A stretch of DNA of 64,000 nt from Limanda limanda. Its lineage: Eukaryota; Chordata; Actinopteri; Pleuronectiformes; Pleuronectidae. The number at the start of each line of letters is the position of its first letter. Within the stretch, counting starts at the first letter, position 1. A program made the translations under genes and the position numbers. The stretch is from contig NC_083648.1 of assembly GCF_963576545.1 (NCBI RefSeq), forward strand, positions 17,712,436 to 17,776,435, written 5' to 3'. Shown one piece after another: positions 52,020-64,000 of the stretch. The notes below the pieces were generated by a model, which was not told the DNA's origin, did not search any database, and worked only from the letters and a program-made list of their open reading frames with translations.

Positions 52020-53040
52020 TTGCTCGGCTGTGTGTTGTGTGTAATGTTACACGCGGCGAGGCGGCGAACGGAGGCCCGCAGCCGGGAGCGGCTCCCCCGC
52101 GCTGTGCAGAATGGTACGGTCCTCTGTTAAATTTCCGAGAATTGAGCTGCTGTGTTTCTTAGAACTGGATTCTCAGAACTGGATATGCACAGAGTTTCGA
52201 GGAAACTTTTACAAGGTGACATTTTTTCCTTCCCATTTTCTCAGAATTAGGTCAGAAGTGTAGTGAAGTAGCACGCGGGCTCATGTGGCCGCTCCGGCTG
52301 CTCCGGGGAGACTTTGACAGCTTTTAACCTTTAAGTGCTTTGAATAACATGTTTGACTTAGAAGTGAAGTAGCAGATTTGAAAGTTGTGACTTTGTTTTG
52401 CTTCTTTTCCTTGACAGCCGGGCTTTCTGTGCTTGTGTTTGAGTCGAAAGTGCGACTTGGGGTTGTGTGAGCTTTTGGATTCAGCTGAACTTTTTTCAGC
52501 CACACGTAGTTTTTAAAAGAGCAGCGAAATGGAAACATTTAGCCAACGCAGCTTTAGTTTAGCTTCAGCTTGGAGTCCCTTCGGCTTCATGTATGGATGT
52601 TGTGGGTTTTATCTGACGTGTGTTTTGGAAAGTGAGGGCGGGGTGGTGGTAGCGATCGAAAGTGGCGCAACAGGACCTGGTGGGTCTGGTTCACAGTCAC
52701 TTTGCTGATCTTCAAACAATCTTAACCCTTCTCTTAAAGTCTTCCAATGGCCTAGAAGAGCCGACGACTCCTGCCAATTACCGTAAACCCGAGCGCAGAC
52801 ATGTTGTGGTCGCACTTACAACAGTTGTGCGCACTTTCGCCGTATTCTCAAGAAGTTGCAGCGGGCTCGTGCTCGCTGGCGCTCGGCCGAAGTTACGCAG
52901 CAAACAACTAATCGCTCCAGCTAAAGCCACGTCCCGTTTAAACCCCCCCCTCCGCCGCCGTGGTCTTAAATGTTCGAAGGGTTTGGAAATAACTCTCTGC
53001 CTGGGCGAGTTGATCTGCAGCGGGGAGTGAATGTTAATGG
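52020..53040 (+). promoter_or_regulatory. bcl6: GC/CpG-rich region, probable bcl6 promoter and 5'UTR area
   Basis: CpG dinucleotides are dense at 52050-52115 ('cacgcggcgaggcggcgaac') and again at 52760-52970, against a CpG-poor AT-rich background. It lies 0.9-1.9 kb before the first coding exon of bcl6, whose first coding exon begins with a splice acceptor, so at least one upstream non-coding exon must exist. The exact start site and exon were not identified. No gene in the opposite direction was found. Confidence 0.5.
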
Positions 53041-53925
53041 GTTAAACGGGGATGAGGGAAACAGGAAACCTCGCTGTGCACTGGCAACCTAATCTGAGCG
53101 GCCAGGACGGAATGTGCTCAACGTCAAACACGTTTACTACTGCAGCAGCTCCCAGTCTGCTCCCACTCAGGCTGCTGCTGCCTCAGACTCCCAGAGACAC
53201 AGAACTCTGCTGAAGAACAAACACTCCATCATCTGAAGTCGTCTTTAAATGCTCTTTTATGATCTTGTAGTTTCGTCTTTTTGTTGTTGCCTCTGAAATG
53301 AGACTGGACTTTGTTCTAACTTTAAAAGAACAGATTTGAAAAGAAATCGCAGTTTCGGGGTGGGGGGGTAATAATTTTGTGTGAAAAACATTGATCATAG
53401 GTAATTACACAGACATTAACGCCCAATAACAAGAAGCAAGGCGTCGCTCCAGGAGTCTGTTCACCTCCCTTTACTTCTCTGTGCGATAGCGCCACCCTCG
53501 GGTAAAAAGGAGTCAAGACACGTTGGCTCCAGAGCTTGTTGTGATTTTAAATCCTGAGGGCACGTGGCTTGTGTTAGAGATGAGTATGAGCCGGAAGTTC
53601 TAAGACTATAAATTATCTTATATTTAAAAAAGTTATTTATCGATTCTTTTATTTGTCTTTAAGACGATTACGTCAGTGTATTATACACTTTTTCTCCAAA
53701 TATGTTAGAAAGCCTTAGTTTGTTTTATTGTGTATATAGTATTATTTATAATTTAAGTTATGTCACAAAAACAGAGTTTTGTTCATATTGGCTCCAACAT
53801 ACTCACATTTTTGTCTGCATATTACAGTGTGCGTATGTTTCAGTTGTTTTTATTATTAAGCAGTAGATCCCATTTACAGTCACATGTGATTCACACTTTA
53901 TTATTGACTTTTTCCCCGGCATCAG
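53041..53925 (+). other. bcl6: Presumed 5' intron of bcl6
   Basis: Non-coding DNA up to the acceptor (tttttccccggcatcag) at 53925. No other feature recognised. Confidence 0.45.
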
Positions 53926-53936
53926 ATTGTGACAGC

Positions 53937-57136
<3,200 letters not shown>

Positions 57137-58390
57137 GTGGGCCGCAGTCCTCCTATGTGTCATTTCTTTCCCCCCCGTTTAACGTAGGCCACCATGTTGT
57201 CAAAAGAGTTTCTATTTTTTTTCGAAACAGAAACATAAACACGTATGCATTTGTAAATGATGCATATTACTTTGTGTAAGCTCTTCAGTATTTGGTAGCT
57301 CTTAGTTTAAGATTGTAGAAGTCCTTGCTTCCGTTGTGAATGTGTTAAAGCAGAGTGTACATTTTTGAATGTGATTCTGAGCAGGTATTTCTCTATTTTA
57401 CAAATTACGTAACTGAATGTCAGCATTGAAGGACAGTCCTCTTTGTCATTCGGATTGAGAATCACTGTTACAGTTCTGCTTTCGATTATGGTATGAATTT
57501 CCCCAACTAATGTGGTCAAAGTTCATGCCGTTACTCAGTCTATTTTTGTAAATAAGATAATATATATTTCCACATTGCCATCTGCTGGCAGAGTACGAAT
57601 ATATTGACTTGGTTTGTGTCACGCACAGTGAGCTTCACTGACTTGATAACACAAGGGCTTGTTATTTTGCCATTTCCCAGTTTGCGCTACATGTTGTTCA
57701 TGCACAGATTGAGAAAATTGCTTTGTACATATTATTTTCTCATTATTTTTAGGCTTTTGTTCATATTTTGCACATACTCATAATGCTGTGATTCATATAT
57801 ATTTTCATACTTTTCAAATATTTCTACTTTAAATGTTGACCCGTTGAAATTGTTTGTTCAAACCCCAATGTCCAGCACCTGCTAAATTCTTATTTATAGT
57901 CTATTTTTCTCTTTTCTGTACTTAATTCATTTTGGTGCTGCAATGATCCAACGTTGCCACAGGATCATTAAAGTTAGGTTGTATTTCATCTAACCCTATG
58001 TTTTATAGTGCACCTATATGTATAAGTGTATTCATAGTGCCTTACATTCACACTTTTCTATTGTCAGACTAGCTATTCAAGCATTTACAGTTTGGTAATA
58101 CGAAAGATATAAGCTGCTTTTGTGATGTTGCATTTGGTACTTTGCCTTGTCATTGTTTGTATGCATGTCAGGTACTAATGTTATGAAATCTGACAATCTG
58201 TTGTGTATCGTTCATAAGGTGCAGATACACTCAAGCTAAAACGCTCAGGAATATTAGTAATATGTAAGCAAATGTCTTTGCAACTGCAATTTACATACAT
58301 GTATATGTGTGTACAATATATATATATATAAAAATATATATATATATATTTAAAAAATGAAAATAAACGTTTATCATGTAGCACTGTTTC
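57137..58390 (+). other. bcl6: bcl6 3'UTR
   Basis: AT-rich sequence after the stop. AATAAA at 58362-58367 follows an (AT)n stretch (about 58317-58350) and is the best candidate for the 3' end. Confidence 0.6.
57576..57588 (+). promoter_or_regulatory. CTCF-core motif match in the bcl6 3'UTR
   Basis: TGCCATCTGCTGG matches yGCCmyCTrsTGG at all 13 positions, in the opposite orientation to the match at 26383. Function not shown. Confidence 0.35.
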
Positions 58391-58779
58391 CAACAGCATT
58401 GTTCATTGTTTGAAACAAAAAACCTTTAAGTATTTGTATTGGTCACAGGCTGAACCCTCTCTCTGACTCCCCCTGCTGTTCAATCAGTGTGTTAGCAGAC
58501 AAAAGGAGGAGATGAGTGAAGTTAGTTGATAGAGTGAATGGATCCCAGATTACATTGAAGTCATCGTTCTGTATTTTAATTGAGGCAGATCATATTTCCA
58601 TTGATGTGTAATTAATTAGTAGATTTGAATAGATGAGATGTGGTATTGATGGCCTTCCCTGATTTCCAGTTCATCAGGATAGCTCAGCTCACACCAAAAA
58701 GCCCTTGAAAAAAGCTCCACTGTTCGAGCCCAGTACAATGACACTTCCTCCTTTGCACCATGGACGCGTGCTGTGGACA
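58391..58779. other. Spacer; may include the LINE 3' end
   Basis: No gene. The 3' untranslated part of the minus-strand LINE probably runs into 58680-58780, but its end could not be fixed: no clear poly-A tail or target duplication was seen. Confidence 0.4.
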
Positions 58780-58781
58780 AT

Positions 58782-60468
58782 TCAAGAAGCGCAACATCTA
58801 TGAAGTAGCCACTGTCGCCGAAATAGTATATGGGGTGGTTTCCACCTTGTTGCTATCATCTTTTTAGCTGCAGTTAGGCCAGCCAGAAATACGCACTTTG
58901 AGGATTTCGTGAGTTTCAGTTGAGAAATATCATTTAAAATAAAAACAGTTGGGGACAGGGGGATAGGAATGGACAATAGCAATGACAATTCACTCTGCAC
59001 TATTCTCCAAAAATGTTCAACCCCTAGGCATTCCCAAATCATGTGGAAAAAGGTGCCCACAGTGCCAGTAGTACATAGTGTACAGTTCGGATTATCTTTA
59101 ATTTTCATGCAGTACAGTTTACGAGGAGTCATGTATGTTCTGTGAATGAAATTTAGATGAATCTGTTGGTGGTCAGGGTTTCTGGATGACTGTATGACTG
59201 TCTCCCCAACCCCATCCCAGCTGAAGTCGAGGTCAAGGTCAGGAATATCTGCCCGCCAAGATGCATTCACTGGCAGAGTACAATAAGATTTTTCAAGGAA
59301 ATAACGATACAGTTTAGATACAATTTTTCTGGATTCCCGGCCCTGATGCAAAAGTTTGATTAAAGAGTGTTCCTCCAGTGGACCTTGCCAGGGTACACCA
59401 TATGTTTTCATGGCTGTTCTTAGCTGCAAGTAGAAATAAAAAGTGGAATGTTGCAAGTTGAACCGGAATGTGAGCTCTTCAAAAGAGTATAGGCCTCTGT
59501 CCCCAAAAATATCACCAAGGGAGTGAATCCCCTTGTCATACCACTGGCGACACTGACCAAACTTAATTGGAGATTTACCCATCAACAGACGATCATTATA
59601 AAAAGTAGGTGAATACGGGTTCCAATTAGATAGAATACCACAAATGTTTTCCGCTGCCCTCCAGACTGCTAATACATGAGACACAATGGGACAATAGCTG
59701 ACTTGAGATTTCTTTAGGGGGAACATTGGAAAATAAGATTTCATTTAGTTTCAATGGACGAACCATATTCTCCTCCAGTGTTCGCCATGATGTCTCGATA
59801 CCCTCGTCAAACCAGCTGATCAGAGGTCGCAGAGTGAAGGCCCAGTGATATAATTTGGGGTTAGGCAATGAGAGACCCCCGTCAGCTCTATCTCTTTGTG
59901 CTGTGGATTATCTGAGACGAGGACGCTTTCTATTCCAGACAAATTTAGAAATGATCTGCTGGGCTTTGACCCAAAAACGTGGGGGTGGTGACAAAGGCAG
60001 CATTGCACTCACAAAGTTAATCCGGGGAAGCACATTCATTTTAATAATAGATACACGAGATCTAAGATAATATGGCAGCGCGGACCATTTATCAAGGTCA
60101 CGGGTTATGTTGGACAGAGTTTCTTCATAATTGGACTTGACAATGGTCTGTACTGATGAGCTAATCTTAATTCCCAAATACTTAAAGTCGTTGACTACTG
60201 GTATATTTGTAGGTAAAGCTATGTTTCTCATTTGGTCATTCAGAGGTAAGAAGGCTGACTTTGTCCAATTTATTCTGTACCCTGATATCTCACTAAAACA
60301 TTGGAAAATAGATAAAACATCAGGCAGAGTCTGCTGTGCGTTCCCTAGATATATGAGGATGTCATCCGCATACAAAGATATGTAATGTGTGGTCCCGAAC
60401 ACAGTGATAGGAGTGATAGCTTTAGACATCCGGATTGACTGAGCGAGAGGCTCCAGAGAGAGTGCAAA
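58782..60468 (-). mobile_element. L1-clade LINE fragment, 5'-truncated and broken
   Basis: Minus-strand reverse transcriptase remains. YADDILIY (catalytic YxDD box) lies near 60345-60375, preceded by an ALSLEPLAQSIR-like stretch and followed by GYRINWTKS, YLGIKIS and LPRINF, the typical order for the L1/Tx1 group. The C-terminal part has the zinc-knuckle-like NPNCTLCTTGTVGTFFHMIWEC (C-x2-C..H..C). It is not intact: the frame has a stop at 59908-59910, continues in the same frame to about 59720, then shifts frame for the last 300 or so residues. All sequence 5' of about 60468 (endonuclease, most of the RT) is missing. Confidence 0.85.
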
Positions 60469-60517
60469 ATTAAATATTTAATCAATAAAGTTAAAGATTT
60501 TATGTAAAAAATTTGTT

Positions 60518-60733
60518 TTAAAGGAAACATATTATGCCCATTTTACCGCAGTTGATATGGTTCATTCGGGTCTTAAAGAAAAGTCTGAAACATATTTTGA
60601 TCAAAATATCTAAAGCAGCCCTCCTCAGATTGACCTGTTTTTCCAGAGTTTTTGGGACGGTATGCTAGATACCCAAATTAACGTGTAGAAAGAAGCACTA
60701 CAAAAGTGGAATTTTATAATATGTCCCCTTTAA
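60518..60733. mobile_element. Short TTAA-flanked inverted-repeat element (MITE)
   Basis: The element at 60522-60729 has terminal inverted repeats, AGGAAACATATTAT on the left against ATAATATGTCCCCT on the right (two mismatches), flanked on both sides by TTAA (60518-60521, 60730-60733). TTAA duplication suggests piggyBac-type mobilisation; no coding capacity. Confidence 0.7.
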
Positions 60734-60796
60734 TGTTATTTAAACCATGAGCGGATGATGATGCTTTACTGAAAATCCTTTTTTTTTATAATATGT

Positions 60797-61073
60797 TTTA
60801 TTACAAACTAACAATCTAACTTTTTTACTAACTAACATTTTTTATGTATACAGTATGAAACCAGCCTAAAATTTGCAAGCATCAAGTTACATATTCTCAC
60901 TTGGACATATATACAAAGTACAGTATATAAGCACAAATGAGTCTGCAAGCTAGTTTCTTTCAGCACTGGAATGTGTCCATCTTATTCCTGTGAGAGTGCC
61001 TAGATAAAGGGCCTGAAGTCTTTGGAAGAGACAGAGGAGAAATCGCCCAAATTCAAAACATATAGGATTTATT
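60797..61073 (-). other. gtf2b: gtf2b 3'UTR with candidate poly(A) signals
   Basis: Minus-strand AATAAA occurs at 61068-61073 and again at 60797-60802, about 40 and 310 bases past the stop codon. Either may be used. Confidence 0.5.
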
Positions 61074-61115
61074 TTTTTTAAAACATGAGAAAAAATACTG
61101 TGCAAAAACAGGTCT

Positions 61116-63985
61116 TCACAGCTGAGGCAGCTTGTCCAGGGGCGTGTCGAATATGAAGCCTGGAGGGAAAAGTTCCGCAGCTTGCGGGTAGATGAGTCGG
61201 TACGACTGTCTGATTGTGACGTCTGCGACCCCGGCGATATCTCCGATTTCTGTGGAAGGTTCAAAGACAAAGCTGAAATGTTTGAACAGCAGTAAATCTA
61301 CTGACTTCTAATGCATTTCCAACGATAAGTAAGTGGAGAAACATCATTCAGAGCCAGGGTCTGGATCTTCTTATAACCTCATAGTTACCAATGCCCACAA
61401 CTTTCCATCTGTTTACAAATACATAGATTTACTATAACATGTACTTTACAGTTTTTCCTGAACCTGTTCACCCTTTATTTGGACCCTTCCCACTTTCAAA
61501 CTGGGAGCAACCTTTTATTTTATCTATGAATTGTACAGATCTGTCTGTTTCACCTCTGGTCTAAACGCAGATCAACAATCACCTTTCTGGTTCTTCTTCT
61601 CTGCGGAGGCCTGGGAGGCCATGTAAATAGCTGCCGCGGCCACAGAGACGGGGCTCCTGCCGGGAACCAGGTCCAGCTCCACGGCCTTCCTGGCAATATA
61701 GGTGGCTGCCATCTGCACACGCTTAGACAGCCCGAGGTTTGAGCAGAAGCGGGACATGAAGTCTCCCGTGGTGATTAGGTCCACGCTGGTCTCCAGCGCC
61801 TTCAGGATCAGCTTGAAGCATCTACCGATCTCCTTCTTGGAGATTCTAGAGACGGCACAGATCTCTGGAGAGAAAACGAGGAGATCAGGGGAAGACATTA
61901 ATTTGGACTGAGAAAGAAAACTGATTGTCATAATAATATTCGCGTTTTTCGAGGGGCTTTGTCCTTCTGATACTTCCAAGGCAAGGTGAGAGAAAAGAAG
62001 AACATACATCCTTTACTTTTATTTAATTGATTTTTTCAAACCATACGGTCATAGTCATATTTAGTCAAAGGAGTAAATTCCTTCCTTATTTCTTTATTAA
62101 CAACATTTTCTCTTAACTAAGGTGAAATAAGTATTTATAATTTTAAATTAACATAAGTAAATGCAAAATCAAGATGATGGTTTCCCGCCATTAAATATGA
62201 ATTTAAAGACAGATGCTAATTCTCAAGCATCTTCAAGAATTGTGGAGACGTGTTTGCATAAATGAAGAAGAGGCAGAATTTCTTTCTAGTGTTGAGAAAT
62301 GGCATTCTTCAAGAGCAGCTGTGACTTTAACAATGTAACCGAACGATCAATCAAAACGATGATTCTGACCTTTAAAAGTTCTCGGTACACCTTCTTGTCT
62401 GCAGGCGACATAGAGACAAGCCGAAGCAATGGCATCGTTGGCTCGTCCCCTCAGAGTCCTCTGATCATACACCTGCTTGAATAAGTTGTTGGTTCTGTCC
62501 TGCAGAGCAAGAAGATTATTAACAGGAAACTCATTACTAGCTATTATTAGCAAAAGCCACAACAACAATCTTCTTGTATTCAATTGTGTTTTCTTATGAA
62601 ACCCAAAATAAGAACTTCAATTAACACAATATTACAATTTGCGTCTCTACAAATATCCACTTGTCTTTTTTATTTCAATTTAAAATCACAATATCCTTCA
62701 CATCATTAATGTATATTTCCTTTACATTATATATGTAAAGCAGGACATTTACATCACAGAACACACACACATATGATGAGAATGAACCCTTCATGAGACA
62801 CAGACCCCAGATTAAACAGTTTTTGTCACTTCCAGCAGAGACTTCAGTCTCCAGGGTTTGTCTATACACTTATACATTCCTACTAAGAATTACATAATAA
62901 CCACAAGTTTCTGTTTTGTTTCTCTCGTTCACCATGTTTCTTCCAGGTGGCTTTCGTTTCTCTCACTAGCTGCTTTCTAAGACATACACTTAAGTCGGGG
63001 GATTCCCCAGGGGATTCCCCGCTGGAAAACGAAAGCCAAAAGATCCCGGTAAGACACTCAGAAGAAACAGACTTAAATATCAAGAGAGTTGTGATGTGAA
63101 TGTATAAACTCCAAAGTCGATTCTCCTTATTTTCTCCACAGGTCATGTCTGAAAACGTCTTCTCTATGATTCAGCTGACCTTGAACATGCCTGTCGCTAA
63201 CAGAGACACATCTGTGTTGTGGTATCGTCTGAACCAAACCAGGCAGAGAGAACAGTGACAGGAACTTACTATGATGTTTCTTGGAAGGTTGATGCGATCT
63301 GCCATGGTGCTGATCTCTTTAAAGGTGTTGAGCATGGCCCGGTTGGAGCTGCTCATGGTTTGCCGGTTCCTGTACTTTGATTTTCCAAACTCATCAAAAC
63401 TAGCTGCACCAGTTCCCTGTGGTGGAAACAAAGAAAGTTTGTTCTTAAAAAATATTGCAACTGTATTTCAAAAGAAGCCCTCATAACTCTGAAGTTGTGT
63501 TTTACTGGTTGTTCAATAATCGCCTTTTACTGGCTTTACCTGCATAAACACGCTAAGTATAGAAAAGTTATTACATGCATATAATGCAAGTTGAACAGGA
63601 AAAAAATTTATTGAATAATCCAGAAAAACAAGGGATCTGACACATATAAAATACCTTTAATTTTTACATTCTTTTGTATTTCTATACATGGCTTTGGAAT
63701 TTGAGTCAGTTAAGAAAACTACGCCACAACCTCTAATCTTAACAAAAAATAATTAAGAGTAATTCAAATCACTGAAGGTTTTCTCACATCTTCCCAATGA
63801 TTAAACTTGCAAACACAGAGGTCATGGAGCGACTGTAACTGTAACTCTCACCTTGCTGATCATGGTGGTGAGGTCTCCTCCACTGAGCAGTGGGTTCTCG
63901 GCGTCTCCCACTCTGGAGGGGTCTTTAAGGTCTTTGTCATTAGAAAACGTCCGCCACTCTGAGCCCACATCAATTACACGGTCCG
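61116..63985 (-). CDS. gtf2b: General transcription factor IIB, 5' part beyond the window
   Basis: TFIIB bridges promoter-bound TBP and RNA polymerase II and helps set the start site; nuclear. Exons on the minus strand, in coding order: 63852-63985, 63270-63416, 62370-62499, 61583-61864 and 61116-61249, all GT-AG and joined in frame (827 nt). They cover the equivalent of human residues 42-316 with no length change, ending [10 protein letters not shown]. Visible: the B-linker region ([10 protein letters not shown]), [11 protein letters not shown], the first cyclin repeat ([11 protein letters not shown] .. [12 protein letters not shown]) and the second ([18 protein letters not shown] .. [14 protein letters not shown]). 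The zinc ribbon (human residues about 15-37) lies in exons past 64000. The first exon here begins with acceptor ttcctcctcag at the window edge. Convergent with bcl6. Confidence 0.95.
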
Positions 63986-64000
63986 CTGAGGAGGAACCAT

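Overview
The window is nuclear genomic DNA from a ray-finned (teleost) fish. The genes are spliced with GT-AG introns, the proteins are closest to vertebrate families, and the DNA is full of CA/TG microsatellites, a (ATCT)n tract, tRNA-derived SINEs, hAT-type and TTAA-flanked DNA elements and an L1-clade LINE, as expected for fish. The order or species cannot be named from the sequence alone.

Layout. 1-5.0 kb: no gene recognised. 5.0-7.0 kb (minus): a carboxypeptidase N subunit 2-like secreted leucine-rich-repeat protein whose coding region lies in one exon, with a probable non-coding first exon. 8.05-10.9 kb (plus): a complete four-exon claudin-1 gene, head to head with the previous gene. 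11-13.6 kb: microsatellites and a SINE. 13.6-14.5 kb: a decayed hAT transposon. 14.5-26.0 kb: a tandem array of 19 5S rRNA genes, all on the minus strand, in 604-bp units. 26-52 kb: a long stretch without recognisable genes, holding microsatellites, SINEs, dispersed repeats and a few diverged duplicated segments. 52-58.4 kb (plus): a bcl6 transcriptional repressor gene with a GC-rich region upstream, eight coding exons and a 3'UTR of about 1.2 kb. 58.7-60.5 kb (minus): a broken L1-clade LINE. 60.5-60.7 kb: a short TTAA-flanked inverted-repeat element. 61.1 kb to the right edge (minus): gtf2b (TFIIB), cut by the window edge so that the zinc-ribbon exons are missing.

Gene context. CPN2, CLDN1 and BCL6 all lie on distal 3q in human, so the cpn2-cldn1-bcl6 grouping looks like old vertebrate linkage. 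GTF2B is on human chromosome 1p, so its neighbourhood here is a fish-side arrangement. The 5S array sits inside this otherwise ordinary gene neighbourhood, between cldn1 and bcl6.

The most interesting region is the 5S array. Sparse single-base variants recur at exactly 3624 bp (6 x 604), so the units were multiplied as six-unit blocks. Both edges of the array fall at the same phase of the unit and share the 8-mer atatgtta, and the left edge abuts the end of the hAT element. Every spacer carries a CTCF-core-like motif about 20 bp beyond the 5S terminator, and a perfect match to the core consensus lies about 390 bp outside the right edge. The CTCF reading is inference; the repeat structure is read directly from the sequence.
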